Positions 8,867 through 18,722 of a stretch of DNA of 64,000 nucleotides are shown here, in pieces. The DNA comes from Homoserinibacter gongjuensis (GTDB taxonomy: Bacteria; Actinomycetota; Actinomycetes; Actinomycetales; Microbacteriaceae): contig NZ_BSVA01000001.1 in the NCBI RefSeq assembly GCF_030161875.1, forward strand, positions 3,224,001 through 3,288,000. Reading direction: 5' to 3'. The position numbers were made by a program, and so were the translations under genes. Below the pieces are notes generated by a model, which saw only the letters and a list, made by a program, of their open reading frames with translations, was not told the DNA's origin and ran no database searches. The first letter of the stretch is position 1. Every line of letters starts with the position of its first letter.

Positions 8867-10133
8867 GCGGCACCCTCCCTGCCCGCTGTACCGTCACCCG
8901 AGGTCAGCGGATGCGGCGCCCGCGCCACGACGCGATAGCCGCCGCCCGGCACGGTGCCGTGATCGAGCGACCCGCCCACCGATGCCATGCGTTCCATCAT
9001 GCCCCGGATGCCGTGGCCGCCCTGGTCGGATGCGGCGCCCACCTCCGTCTCGCCGTCGCGTGGCGCCCCGTTCTCGACGGTCAGCCACAGTTCGGGCCCG
9101 ACTCGCTCGAGCCCGACGAACACCTCGGCACCGCGGGCGTGCCGCACGACGTTGCTGAGCGACTCCTGCGCCACCCGGTAGAGCGCGAGCTGCAGCGAGG
9201 CGGGCGGCTCGACCTCGGTGACCTCGGGCGGAAGCGACGCCGTGATGGCGACACCGGCATCGCGGGTCGCCTCGAGCAGCGCGGGCAGGTCGGCGAGCCC
9301 CGGCTGCGGAGCATCGAGCACACCGTCGCCCTCGCGCAGCACGCCGAGCAGTCCGCGCATCTCGCGCAGCGCCGCACGCGCCTGCTCCGCGATGCCGTCG
9401 AACTCGGCCACCGCATCCGTTCCGAGGCCGTCGAGCCGGTATCGCGCCGAGGTGGCGCGCATGTGCACTATCGACATGCTGTGCGCCACCACGTCGTGCA
9501 TCTCGCGCGCGATGCGGGCACGCTCCTGCTGCCAGAGCACGTGCGCGCGCTCGATCTCGGTCTGCTCGCGCGCCTCGCGCACCTCGACGCGCGCGTCGAG
9601 CAGCTGCGCGACGACGGCCGCCGCGAACAGCCCTAGGGCGGTCGTGCTGGCCGTCACGATGAGGTCGGAGAGCGCCTCGTCGGCGACGGGCCGGAACGCC
9701 CCCGTGACGAGCGCCGAGAAGATGAGCAGCACGATCGCCGCAAGCCAGGTGACAGCTCCCACACCCCAGTAGCCGTGCAGGCCGAGCGCCACGAGCACGC
9801 CGCCGAGCGCGATCATGCCGAGCACCGGCATCGGCCACGGCCCGCCGGTGGCATCCGCCGCGGCCACGAAGCCCACGACGGCCGCGAGCTGCGCCGCAGC
9901 CCCCACCACGGACGCAGCGCGGCGAGCAGCACGCTGCCGCCCTGCAGGATGCCGAGCACGAACGCGATCGGCACGAAGACGTCGTAGAGCACCGCGAGCG
10001 TCGGCACGCTCACGGCGGTGATGCCGAAGGAGATGAGGCTCCAGGTGACCCAGCCGGGGGTGCTGAGCCGCCCGCTCGTGGCGCGGGCTCCGGCTCCGAA
10101 GCCGTCCCGCAGCATCTCGCGCATCCGATCCAC
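8863..10133 (-). CDS. NarL-type sensor histidine kinase (one apparent frameshift)
   Basis: Membrane sensor kinase partner of the adjacent response regulator. The N-terminal half has about five hydrophobic helices and no large extracytoplasmic domain. The dimerisation/phosphoacceptor box is RIAREMHDVVAHSMSIVHMR (HisKA_3 type, His in MHD). The HATPase domain carries the N-box YRVAQESLSNVVRHA and the G-box GGHGIRGMMERM. The frame breaks at the CCCCC run 9900-9904; one added base joins LLAALRPWWG to AAAQLAAVVGFV and restores 423 residues. The GTG at 10133 or the ATG three codons later could start it. Reading only the downstream frame would lose the first two membrane helices, so the frameshift reading is preferred. 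Confidence 0.88.
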
Positions 10134-10304
10134 GACGCCAAGCTACGCGAGCCGGTCACCCGGTTCATCCCTCGCGCGTGGCGAATGCCGCCGGCGGCGC
10201 CCCTACCGCGGTACGGGTGCCGTCGAACCCTCAGCGTGATGTGCCGCCCCCGACCCCGGCACCAAGCTCGTGCTACCCGCGACAGGGCCAGAAGGGATCG
10301 AATC

Positions 10305-11612
10305 ATGACGACGCTCATCGAGCCGACGACCGGCGCACGCCTCACGGCCACCAGCGCCCCGGCATCCCCCGCGCCCGCGCCCAGCACCCTGAGCACCCGC
10401 ACCGCCCGCGACGCCTCGATCGACGTGGCCCGCGCGTGGTGCCTCGTGGTGGTCGTCGCCTTGCACTCCTTCATGGTGGGCGTGAGCATGGCGGGCGGCG
10501 CGCCGCTGCTCGAGAACGCCATGGACGGCTGGGGCGGCTTCGCCGCGCTCACCTGGTTCGTGCAGATCATGCCGCTGTTCTTCGTGCTGGGCGGCTTCTC
10601 GAGCGTCACGCAGTGGAGTCGCCTGCGCACGCGCGGCGTGTCGGCCTCCGACTATCTGGCGTTGCGGATGCGACGGCTGCTGCCGCCCGCGCTCGGTGCG
10701 ATGGGCGTCACCGCGGTGGTGCTGCTCGTGCTGAGCCTGAGCGGCGTGCCGGCCGACATGGTGGCCGTCGCCGGTTTCCGCATGAGCCAGCCACTGTGGT
10801 TCCTCGGCGTCTACCTGCTGTGCACGGCGCTCGTGCCGCTCATGACCGCGGCGCACCGTGCCGCCCCGCGCGTCGCGGTGGCCGCCCTCGCCGCGCTCGT
10901 CGTCGCGGTCGATGCGACACGCATCACCACCGGCATCGAGGCGCTCGGCTTCGCCAACCTGCTGTTCGTGTGGCTGCTGCTGCAGCAGCTCGGCTTCCAC
11001 CTCGCCGACGGCCGCGTGTCGACGAACCGCCGCACGCTGCTCGCGGTCGCGGCCGTCGCACTCGGAACACTCGCGGCGCTCTGCGTCAACGGCGTGTACT
11101 CCTTCGACCTGTTCGACAACCTCAACCCGCCGACCGCGGCCCTCGTGCTGCTCGGCGTCGCGCAGCTGTGCCTGTTCCAGCTCGCGCGTCCCGCCCTGCG
11201 GCGGCTGCACGGCATCCGCGGGGTCGCGACGGCGGTGTCCGCCATCGGCGCCCGCGCCATGACGATCTACTCCTGGCACATGCTCGTGCTCATCGGCCTC
11301 GCGGGTGTGCTGCTCGTGACGGTCGGCGACGAACTGCCTGCCCCGCTCACCGAGGCCTGGTGGCTCACGCGGCCGGTGTGGATCGCGAGCGTGCTCGTCG
11401 TCGTGGCCCTGCTCGTCGCGGTCGTGGGACGCCGCGAGGCCGCCGCCGACCCCGGGCGCCCCACGACGCCTGCGCACCCCGCCACTGCCGTCACCGCGGT
11501 GCTGCTCGCAGCCGTCGGCGTGGTGCTCGTCCTCGTGTTCGGCGCGAGCGCGGCGGCGTGGTTCGCCGGTGCGCTGCTGCTGGTCGGGGCGCTCCGGCTC
11601 GCCACCCCTTGA
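10305..11612 (+). CDS. Acyltransferase-3 family membrane protein
   Basis: Integral membrane O-acyltransferase of 435 residues with about ten to eleven helices. The family-3 signature is near the N-terminus: IDVARAWCLVVVVALHS, where the Arg and His are the conserved active-site positions. WFVQIMPLFFVLGGFSS and the helix YSWHMLVLIG are also typical. The first 35 residues are a Ser/Pro/Ala-rich cytosolic tail. Such enzymes transfer acyl groups to exported sugars, lipids or peptides; the acceptor here is unknown. It is divergent from the two-component system, with about 170 bases between the starts, and unbroken. ATG 10305 is used because hydrophobic homology begins soon after it. Confidence 0.85.
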   Translation: MTTLIEPTTGARLTATSAPASPAPAPSTLSTRTARDASIDVARAWCLVVVVALHSFMVGVSMAGGAPLLENAMDGWGGFAALTWFVQIMPLFFVLGGFSSVTQWSRLRTRGVSASDYLALRMRRLLPPALGAMGVTAVVLLVLSLSGVPADMVAVAGFRMSQPLWFLGVYLLCTALVPLMTAAHRAAPRVAVAALAALVVAVDATRITTGIEALGFANLLFVWLLLQQLGFHLADGRVSTNRRTLLAVAAVALGTLAALCVNGVYSFDLFDNLNPPTAALVLLGVAQLCLFQLARPALRRLHGIRGVATAVSAIGARAMTIYSWHMLVLIGLAGVLLVTVGDELPAPLTEAWWLTRPVWIASVLVVVALLVAVVGRREAAADPGRPTTPAHPATAVTAVLLAAVGVVLVLVFGASAAAWFAGALLLVGALRLATP

Positions 11613-11636
11613 CGTCGACGCGGTTGCCGGCGCCCC

Positions 11637-11642
11637 TAGGGT
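11637..11642 (+). promoter_or_regulatory. -10 box of a likely leaderless transcript
   Basis: TAGGGT ends six bases before the GTG start at 11649. That spacing places transcription start at the start codon, and no Shine-Dalgarno sequence is present. The box overlaps the spacer after the acyltransferase stop. Confidence 0.4.
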
Positions 11643-11648
11643 GAACAC

Positions 11649-12496
11649 GTGACCACCGCGCTCGACCAGCTCGCCGCCACCCGTGACCTGCGCTCCTTCG
11701 CCGCCGCCAACGGCTGGCGCTATGACGAGACGGCCGCCCCGCCGGCATCCGTAGGCCTGTGGGAGCAGGTGTCGTCGGGAGTGGGACGCGATCGCGTGAC
11801 GGGCGAAGGCTGGGAGGCCGGTCGTATCACGGGCGGCAACCGCTCGGCATCGAGGACCGAGCGGCGCGGCGGCTGGACGGTCACCACGACGATGAGCGTG
11901 TCGACCCCCGAGCGCAGTCTCGAACTCGGCTACCTCGCGATCACCCTGCCCCGCCGGGTCCCCACATGGTGCTCGATGCCCGCAGCAACGACCGCGGGCC
12001 CTTCTCGAGCCTGCTGCGCCGCCCGGCGGCGAACCAGCATCTCTCGCTCGAGGGCGACTTCGACAGCCGGTTCCGCCTGTACGCGCCCTCCGGCTACGAA
12101 CGCGACGCGCTCTACGTCTTCACGCCCGACCTGATGGCGCTGCTCATCGACGAGACGGGCGACCTCGACGTCGAGCTGCGCGACGATCGGCTCATCGTCT
12201 ACAAGCCCGGCGGCTTCGACCTCACCGACCCTGCGGTCTGGCAGCGCTTCGCACACATCCGCGCCACGGTGGGGGCGAAGACCTGGGACCGCACGGATCT
12301 CTACGCCGACGAGCGCGCCGCCCCAGACCTGCAGTTCGACGCCGCGGGAACCGTCGCCCCCGACGGAGCCCGTCTGCGTGGGCGGATGCCGCGGATGGTG
12401 TGGGGGCTCATCGCGGGCGCTGTCGCCTTCGTCACGATCTTCGTGGGCATCTTCGTGATCGTGATCGTGAACGTCGCGAACGCCTTCTCGAGCTGA
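11649..12496 (+). CDS. Hypothetical protein with C-terminal membrane anchor (one apparent frameshift)
   Basis: I do not recognise a named family. The soluble part (about 250 residues) is mixed alpha/beta with WRYDETA near the N-terminus and a long acidic middle (DLMALLIDETGDLDVELRDD). It ends in one strong transmembrane helix, VWGLIAGAVAFVTIFVGIFV, leaving a very short tail. The frame breaks at the CCCC run 11960-11963; one added C joins ITLPRRVP to HMVLDARSNDRG and gives 282 residues. It appears to be transcribed without a leader from the TAGGGT box. It is convergent with the permease gene downstream. A tail-anchored or C-terminally anchored cytosolic domain is the simplest topology. Confidence 0.75.
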
Positions 12497-12535
12497 TCGG
12501 GGGCGGGTCGCCCCGCCCCCGATCAACTGCCGCGG

Positions 12536-13855
12536 CTACTGCGGGTCGCCGCCGAGCTGGCCGACCGCGGGAATGGGCCCGCCGTCGTCGGCGCCCGTCT
12601 TGCGCACCCGCGCGATGAGGTTGCCGAGGTGGTAGATCACGAGCGCGGCGGCCGTGGCGAGCACGATCGCGCCGAGGGTGAAGTCGCCCCAGCTCATCGA
12701 GAAGCCGGCGATCGCCATGACCAGGGCCACGGCGCCGGTGTACTGGTTGACGGGCCGCGAGAAGTCCACGCGGTTGTCGACCCAGATCTTGATGCCGATG
12801 ATGCCGATGAGCCCGTAGAGGGCCGTGGTCACGCCGCCGAGCACGCCCGCAGGGATCGAGTTGAACAGCGCACCGATCTTGGGCGAGAGGCTCAGCAGGA
12901 TCGCCGTGGCACCGGCCACCCAGTAGGCGGCCGTCGAGTACACACGGGTGGCCGCCATGACGCCGATGTTCTCGCCGTAGGTGGTGGTACCGGATCCGCC
13001 GAAGAAACCGGCGAGCGTCGTGGCGACACCGTCGGCGATGAGCGCCTTGCCCGTGGAGGCGTTGACCGACTTGTCGGTCATGGCCGCGACGGCGCGCACG
13101 TGGCCGACGTTCTCGGCGATGAGCACGAGCACGACCGGCAGGAACATCGCGATCGCCGACCAGGTGCCCGCGGATGCGAAGTCGGCCAGGTGGAAGGTCG
13201 GCAGCCCGATCCAGTCGGCCTTCTCGACGGCCGAGAGGTCGAGCTCACCCAGCAGCGCCGCCGCGATGTAGCCCACGACGACACCCAGGAAGATCGAGAT
13301 CCGCCCGAGGAAGCCGCGGAACAGCACGCTGAACAGCACGACCGCGGTGAGGGTGATGGCGGCCACGAGCGGGCCCTGCTCGAAGTTCGACCACGCGACG
13401 GGCGCGAGGTTGAACCCGATGAGCGCGACGATCGCCCCGGCCACGACGGGCGGCATGAGCTTGTCGATCCAGCCGGTGCCCGTGACGTTCGCGATGACGC
13501 CGACGATCGCCAGCAGGATGCCGACCGCCACGATGCCCGCGAGCGCCGACCCCATGCCCGCGCTCGCCGTCGCGGCCGTGACCGGCGCGATGAAGGCGAA
13601 CGACGATCCGAGGTAGCTCGGCAGCTTGTTGCGCGTGATGATCAGGAACAGCAGGGTTCCGACGCCCGAGAACAAGAGGGTGGTGGGCACCGGGAAGCCG
13701 GTGAGCACCGGCACCAGGAATGTGGCTCCGAACATGGCGACGACGTGCTGCACGCCGATCGCGATCGTCGCCGGCCAGTTCAACCGCTCCGAGGGAGCGA
13801 CGACCTCACCGGGGGCGACCGACTTGCCGTCGCCGTGGAGGGACCAGATCTTCAT
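12536..13855 (-). CDS. Uracil/xanthine permease (NCS2 family)
   Basis: Proton-coupled nucleobase importer of 439 residues with about 14 helices. NCS2 features are VQHVVAMFGATFLVP in helix 1, the signature-like segment with ENVGHVRAVAAMT, and GFFGGSGTTTYGENIGVMA, which carries the substrate-binding Glu. The strong UraA resemblance favours uracil. Start ATG 13855 has AGAGGA upstream; a longer upstream reading frame exists only because the MarR gene behind it is frameshifted. It lies 107 bases downstream of that regulator on the same strand. No pyrimidine salvage genes are nearby, and nothing connects it functionally to the carotenoid genes. Confidence 0.92.
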   Translation of the reverse strand: MKIWSLHGDGKSVAPGEVVAPSERLNWPATIAIGVQHVVAMFGATFLVPVLTGFPVPTTLLFSGVGTLLFLIITRNKLPSYLGSSFAFIAPVTAATASAGMGSALAGIVAVGILLAIVGVIANVTGTGWIDKLMPPVVAGAIVALIGFNLAPVAWSNFEQGPLVAAITLTAVVLFSVLFRGFLGRISIFLGVVVGYIAAALLGELDLSAVEKADWIGLPTFHLADFASAGTWSAIAMFLPVVLVLIAENVGHVRAVAAMTDKSVNASTGKALIADGVATTLAGFFGGSGTTTYGENIGVMAATRVYSTAAYWVAGATAILLSLSPKIGALFNSIPAGVLGGVTTALYGLIGIIGIKIWVDNRVDFSRPVNQYTGAVALVMAIAGFSMSWGDFTLGAIVLATAAALVIYHLGNLIARVRKTGADDGGPIPAVGQLGGDPQ

Positions 13856-13964
13856 AGGATTCCTCTCACCGGCCCGCGCGTGTCGGGTACGGGGCCGGAT
13901 GGTGGTTGAGACGCGTGGCCCGCGTCGGCATGCCGCCGCGCCGTTGCGGTGACATGCCCAGATG

Positions 13965-14611
13965 CTAGCGGGCGGCGGCGCCCTCGGGGTCGTCCGACTC
14001 TCCGGGGCGGCGTCCGCCACCTCGATCGCGTCGGGGCCGTCGGCGTGGGCGAAGGGCGCGTCGCTCCATTCACCCTCGGTCGTGATGCTGAGCTGATCGA
14101 GGAAGCGGATGACGATCTCACGCTCCTCGGGAGCGAGGGCCGCCGCGACGCGGAAGCGGCGGGCGTGCTCGCGCCCGACGGTGGCCTCGGCGGCCGCCCG
14201 CGTCTCGGGGTCGACCACGACGGCGAGCGCCCGGCGGTCGGTGGGATGCGGCGTGCGCCGGATGTGGCCTCCGGCTTCGAGCCGGTCGAGCAGCTTGGTC
14301 GTCGACGCGCTCGAGATGTTCAGGTGACGGGCGATGTCGCGCGCCGTGACGTGCTCGTTCTTGTCGGACATCACGATCGCGAAGCGCAGGGCCTTCATGT
14401 CGTTGTCGCCGAGCCGCATGTAGCGGCGCGACGCGGCGCTCACCCGCTGCTCCGCCTCGCGCCACCGGAACATGGCATCCATCACGCGCACGATCTGGCC
14501 GAGCTCGTTCTCGTCGATGCCCTGGAGCTGCAGCAGTCGACCCGCACGGTCGATGACGCGGGGATCGTGCAGACGCATCGCGACCTCGGGCGGGGTCTCT
14601 TGCGTGCTCAT
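13965..14611 (-). CDS. MarR-family repressor, CrtR-like (one apparent frameshift)
   Basis: Winged-helix regulator. The MarR core is RDIARHLNISSASTTKLLDR (recognition helix) followed by the wing IRRTPHPTDRRALAVVV. The frame breaks at the GGGG run 14004-14007 (CCCC on the coding strand); one added C gives an ending SDDPEGAAAR and a stop at 13965, for 215 residues. Without it the frame runs into the permease gene and makes a false fusion. It is divergent from idi-crtE, with a near-perfect palindrome between them. In Corynebacterium glutamicum the MarR protein CrtR occupies the same divergent position and represses the carotenoid operon, released by geranylgeranyl diphosphate. The same role here is inferred from position and family. 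Confidence 0.87.
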
Positions 14612-14634
14612 GAACAGTACGCTAGCCTTTCGCG

Positions 14635-14659
14635 AAGTATTTAGCTACGCTGAATACTT
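14635..14659. promoter_or_regulatory. Palindromic operator between marR/crtR and the carotenoid operon
   Basis: AGTATTTAGC at 14636-14645 and GCTGAATACT at 14649-14658 are ten-base inverted arms around TAC, with one mismatch; the outer A/T pair also matches, giving 25 bases. It is the only AT-rich patch in the 90-base divergent intergenic region, so it probably overlaps both promoters. Size and symmetry fit a MarR dimer site. Binding by the adjacent regulator is inferred. Confidence 0.65.
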
Positions 14660-14698
14660 ACTTGGCTAGCTAACCTGGGAAAACGCTTGGAGGACGAG

Positions 14699-15228
14699 AT
14701 GGACGACGTGGTACTGCTCTCCCCGAGGGGGCCGAGATCGGCCGGGTGGCCAAAGACGCCGTACACGGCGCCGACACTCCGCTCCACCTCGCGTTCTCCT
14801 GCTATCTGCTCGACGGCGCGGGCCGTCTGCTCGTCACGCGCCGCGCGCTTTCGAAGCGCAGCTGGCCGGGGGTCTGGACGAACTCGTTCTGCGGCCACCC
14901 GCTGCCCGGCGAACCGGTGGCCGACGCCGTGCGGCGCCACGGCATACGCGAACTGGGGGTGCAACTGACCGAGCTGAGGCTCGAACTGCCCCTGTTCCGC
15001 TACCGCGCCACCGACCCCGCCGGCGTCGTCGAGCACGAGGTATGCCCCGTCTACACGGCCCGCATCGCCTCCGAACTGCAGCCGTCCCCCGCGGAGGTCA
15101 TGGACCACGTGTGGGTGCACCCCGACGAACTCGCCGCGTCGGCCCGCGCCACGCCGTGGGCGTTCAGCCCCTGGATGGTGCTGCAGGTCGAGCTGCTCGA
15201 GCTCTTCACGAAGGCGCGCGCCGCGTGA
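14699..15228 (+). CDS. idi: Isopentenyl-diphosphate delta-isomerase, type 1 (one apparent frameshift)
   Basis: Interconverts IPP and DMAPP, supplying the starter for prenyl chain synthesis. A Nudix-fold enzyme: LHLAFSCYLLDGAGRLLVTRR, then SWPGVWTNSFCGHP with the catalytic Cys and a metal-binding His, and VEHEVCPVYTA with the conserved Glu. ATG 14699 follows a strong GGAGG. The frame breaks at the CCCC run 14721-14724, only eight codons in; one added C gives the N-terminus MDDVVLLSPEGAEIGRVAKD and 176 residues, close to E. coli Idi. It is the first gene of the carotenoid operon and overlaps crtE by four bases. Confidence 0.93.
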
Positions 15229-16286
15229 CCCCCGAGGAACGCACGGTCGCCGCCCTCGGCGAGGTCGAGGTGCGGCTGCACGATTTCGTGAACCGCGGAG
15301 CGGCCCGTGCGACACGACACTCGCCGCACTACGCGGAGCTGTGGCGCACCATGCGCACGGCCGTCTCGGGCGGCAAGCGCGTGCGCCCCCAGCTGCTGCT
15401 GTCGAGCTACACGCAGCTCACCAACGCGCACGACGAACCCGCCATCCAGCTCGCCGTCGCGATCGAGCTGCTGCACACGGCTCTGCTCGTGCACGACGAC
15501 ATCATCGACGGCGACGACGAGCGCCGGGGCGCCCCGAACCTCGTCGGCGCCTTCCGCAACGGCGGCCTAGCGGCGGGGCTCGGGCCCGTCGCCGCCGAGC
15601 GGTGGGGCGAGACCGCCGGCATCCTCGCGGGCGACCTGCTGCTCATGTCGGCGCTGCGCATGGGCGTGCTCCCCGACCTCGACCGTCGACGCGCCGACCG
15701 CATCGCCGAGCTGCTCGACGAGAGCATCTTCCGGGCCGCCGCGGGCGAGCTCGCCGACGTGGCCTACGCGGTCGGACTCACGACCCCGAGTGTGGGCGAC
15801 ATCCGCGACATGATGGCCGACAAGACCGCCCACTACTCGCTCGAGCTGCCGCTGCGCGCGGCGGCGGTGCTCGCGGATGCCGGGGTCGAGATCGAGGAGC
15901 GCCTCGGCGCGGTCGGGCGCTCACTCGGCATCCTGTTCCAGATGCAAGACGACCTGCTAGGCGTCTTCGGCGACCCCGAGCGCACCGGCAAGAGCGCGAG
16001 CGGTGACCTGCGCGAGGGCAAGCAGACCCTGCTCGTCGCGTTCGCGCGCGACACCGAACCGTGGCGCTCGGCGGCCGCCGGCTTCGGGGATCCGGGGCTC
16101 GACGAGCGCGGCGCGGACGCCCTGCGGCACGCGCTCGAGACCTCGGGAGCCCGCGCGAGTTTCGAGGCCGAGATCCGCCGCGAGCGCGACCACGCGGTGC
16201 GTCTCATCCACACCGCAGGGCTGCCCGCCCAGCTCGAGCACGCGCTGTGCCGCGCCGCCGATCAGGCGATGGAGCGGCACGCATGA
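15225..16286 (+). CDS. crtE: Geranylgeranyl diphosphate synthase
   Basis: Trans-prenyltransferase that builds C20 GGPP from IPP and DMAPP/FPP. Both aspartate-rich motifs are visible: DDIIDGDDERRG (first, DDxxD) and QMQDDLLGVFGD (second), with the GGKRVRP basic motif upstream. It has 353 residues and is unbroken. GTG 15225 overlaps the idi stop (GTGA) and the gene overlaps crtB at its own stop (ATGA), so the operon is translationally coupled. GGPP is the crtB substrate and, by analogy with C. glutamicum, may be the inducer sensed by the divergent repressor. Product chain length is inferred from context rather than from the residues before the first motif. Confidence 0.93.
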   Translation: MTPEERTVAALGEVEVRLHDFVNRGAARATRHSPHYAELWRTMRTAVSGGKRVRPQLLLSSYTQLTNAHDEPAIQLAVAIELLHTALLVHDDIIDGDDERRGAPNLVGAFRNGGLAAGLGPVAAERWGETAGILAGDLLLMSALRMGVLPDLDRRRADRIAELLDESIFRAAAGELADVAYAVGLTTPSVGDIRDMMADKTAHYSLELPLRAAAVLADAGVEIEERLGAVGRSLGILFQMQDDLLGVFGDPERTGKSASGDLREGKQTLLVAFARDTEPWRSAAAGFGDPGLDERGADALRHALETSGARASFEAEIRRERDHAVRLIHTAGLPAQLEHALCRAADQAMERHA

Positions 16287-17161
16287 AGCGACGGAGCCCG
16301 CTCGAGCTCTACACCGACACGGCACGCCGCGCGGCGGCCCCGGTGATCCGCAGCTACTCGACCTCGTTCGGCCTGGCGACCCGCATGTTCCCGGCCCGCT
16401 GCCGCACCGACATCGGCACGATCTACGCGCTCGTGCGGGTGGCCGACGAGATCGTGGACGGCACCGCGGGCGAGGCGGGCCTCGACGCGTCCACCCAGCG
16501 CCGGGCCCTCGACGAGCTCGAGGCCGAGACCGAGCGCGCGGTCGCGAGCGGCTTCAGCGCCAACCTCGTCGTTCACGCCTTCGCCGAGGTGGCCCGGCGG
16601 GCGCGGATCGAGCCCGAGCTCACGCGGGACTTCTTCGCCTCGATGCGGCGCGACCTCGACGAGGTGGCCTTCGACGAGGAGGAGTACCGTCGCTACGTGC
16701 ACGGATCGGCGGAGGTCGTCGGCCTCATGTGCCTGCGGGTGTTCCTCGCCGGTCGCGCCCCCACCCCGGATGCCGAGGCCGTGCTCGAGGAGGGCGCCGC
16801 GCGCCTGGGGGCGGCGTTCCAGAAGGTGAACTTCCTGCGGGACCTCGGTCACGATCGCGCCGAGCTCTCGCGGTCGTACCTGCCCGAGCTGCGCGAGCAC
16901 GGACTCACCGAGGCGAGCAAGGCGGCCGTCGTGGCCGACATCCGCTCCGACCTCGACGCCGCGCGTGCCGCCGTACGCGTGCTGCCCGGCGACTGCCGGC
17001 GCCCGGTGCTGCTCGCCACCGCATTCTTCGCCGAGCTGCTGCGGCGCATCGAACGCACCCCCGCCGAGCAACTCGCCGCGCGGCGCATCTCGGTGCCGAA
17101 CGCCGTCAAGCTCGCGCTCGCGGCGCGGTGGCGACTGCTGCCGGTGGGCGGACGCCGATGA
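16283..17161 (+). CDS. crtB: Phytoene synthase
   Basis: Condenses two GGPP molecules to the C40 compound phytoene. Squalene/phytoene synthase features: SYSTSFGLATRMFP near the N-terminus, the first Asp motif VRVADEIVDG, and the second segment FQKVNFLRDLGHDRAELSRS, where family members usually have RDxGED (here RDLGHD). It has 292 residues and is intact. ATG 16283 overlaps the crtE stop by four bases, and the crtB stop overlaps the crtI start, so expression is coupled. The His in place of the usual acidic residue in the second motif is mild variation, not evidence of inactivity. Confidence 0.93.
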   Translation: MKRRSPLELYTDTARRAAAPVIRSYSTSFGLATRMFPARCRTDIGTIYALVRVADEIVDGTAGEAGLDASTQRRALDELEAETERAVASGFSANLVVHAFAEVARRARIEPELTRDFFASMRRDLDEVAFDEEEYRRYVHGSAEVVGLMCLRVFLAGRAPTPDAEAVLEEGAARLGAAFQKVNFLRDLGHDRAELSRSYLPELREHGLTEASKAAVVADIRSDLDAARAAVRVLPGDCRRPVLLATAFFAELLRRIERTPAEQLAARRISVPNAVKLALAARWRLLPVGGRR

Positions 17162-18722
17162 CCGCGCGCGACGCGATCGTGGTGGGCGGCGGCATCTCGG
17201 GGCTCGCGAGCGCCGCCCTGCTGGCCGCCGACGGACACCGCGTGACGCTGTTCGAGGCGCGCGACGCGCTCGGCGGTCGTGCCGGGTCGTGGGAGCGCGA
17301 CGGTTTCCGCTTCGACACCGGGCCCTCATGGTTCCTCATGCCCGAGGTCTTCGAGCACTTCTATCGGCTGCTCGGCACCTCGATGGCCGAGCAGCTCGAG
17401 CTGCGCACACTCGACCCCGGCTACCGGGCGTACTTCGAGGGCGACGCCACCCCTTCGATCTGCCCGCGGGGTCCGTGCCCGCGCGCGCCGCCCTCATGGC
17501 GCTCGATCCGGCATCCGAGCGCGACCTCGCGCGGTATCTCGACTCCGCGGGCGCCACCTACGACCTCGCGTTGCGGCGCTTCCTCTACAGCTCCTTCGAC
17601 TCGATGCGCCCCTTCCTCGCCCGTGAGGTGCTCGGCGGCCTGCCACGGCTGGCACGCATGCTGCTGCGCTCGCTCGACGGTGAGATCCGCGCCCACACGC
17701 GGGAGTCCCGCCTCCGCCGGCTGCTCGGCTACCCGGCCGTGTTCCTCGGCGGCTCTCCCCTGCGGGTGCCGGGCATGTACCACCTCATGAGCCACCTCGA
17801 CGTCGACGAGGGCGTGCTGTATCCGATGGGCGGCTTCGCGGCCGTCGTGCAGAGCTTCGTGCGTCTGGCCGAGGCCGCGGGTGCCGAGCTGCACACCGGG
17901 GCGCGCGTCGAGAGCATCATGACGGTCGACGGGCGCGCCCGCGGGGTGCGCTATCGGGATGCGGACGGCGCGCTGCGCACCCAGCTCGCCGACCTCGTCG
18001 TGACGACGGCCGATCTGCACCACGTCGACACGCAGCTGCTCGACGCACGCCACCGAGAGCGCGACGAGCGCTGGTGGGCGCGGCGGGATCCCGGTCCCGG
18101 TGCCGTGCTCGCGATGCTCGGTGTGCGCGGGCGGCTGCCGCAGCTCGCACACCACACGCTGCTGCTCGCCGACGACTGGGAGGGAGCGTTCGTCTCGGTG
18201 GCCTCGACCGCCACCGGGTTCCCGACGAACCCGTCGCTCTACATCGGCAAGCCGAGCGAGACGGATCCGGATGTCGCTCCGCCCGATCACGAGAACCTGT
18301 TCGTGCTCGTGCCGGTCGCCGCCGACACCACGACGGGCCACGGCGGGATCGACGGAGCGGGCGACCCCCGCGTCGAGCGCTTCGTCGACGGCGTCATCGC
18401 CCAGATCGCCTCCTGGACGGGAGCGAACGACCTCGCCGACCGCATCGTGGTGCGCCGCACGGTCACACCCGCCGACTTCGCGGGCGAGCTGAGCTCCTGG
18501 CGTGGCAGCGCACTGGGACCCGCCCATACTCTGCGGCAGAGCGCGTTCTTCCGCGCCCCCAACGCATCCCGGCGCACCGCAGGTCTGCTGCACGCCGGCG
18601 GCAGCACGATCCCCGGCATCGGCGTTCCGATGTGCCTCATCAGCGCCGAGCTCGTGCTCAAGCGCGTGCGCGGTGACCGCAGTGCCTCCCCCGTCGCCGA
18701 GCCGGTCGGGGCGCGCGCATGA
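17158..18722 (+). CDS. crtI: Phytoene desaturase (lycopene-forming) (one apparent frameshift)
   Basis: FAD-dependent CrtI-type desaturase that converts phytoene to lycopene in four steps at the membrane. The N-terminal Rossmann motif is VVGGGISGLASAALLAADG, followed by ARDALGGRAGSW and DTGPSWFLMPEVF. The C-terminal FAD segment is LLHAGGSTIPGIGVPMCLIS. The frame breaks at the CCCC run 17450-17453; one added C joins YFEGDATP to FDLPAGSVPARAAL and restores 521 residues, a standard CrtI length. ATG 17158 overlaps the crtB stop (ATGA) and the stop overlaps crtYe. Lycopene is the expected product because the next genes act on lycopene ends. Confidence 0.93.

Noticed and set aside
12536..14611. One 691-residue reading frame joining a MarR regulator to a uracil permease
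   Set aside because: The joining segment has no homology-like character. Adding one C at 14004-14007 gives the regulator its own stop at 13965, and the permease has its own ATG with a ribosome site at 13855.
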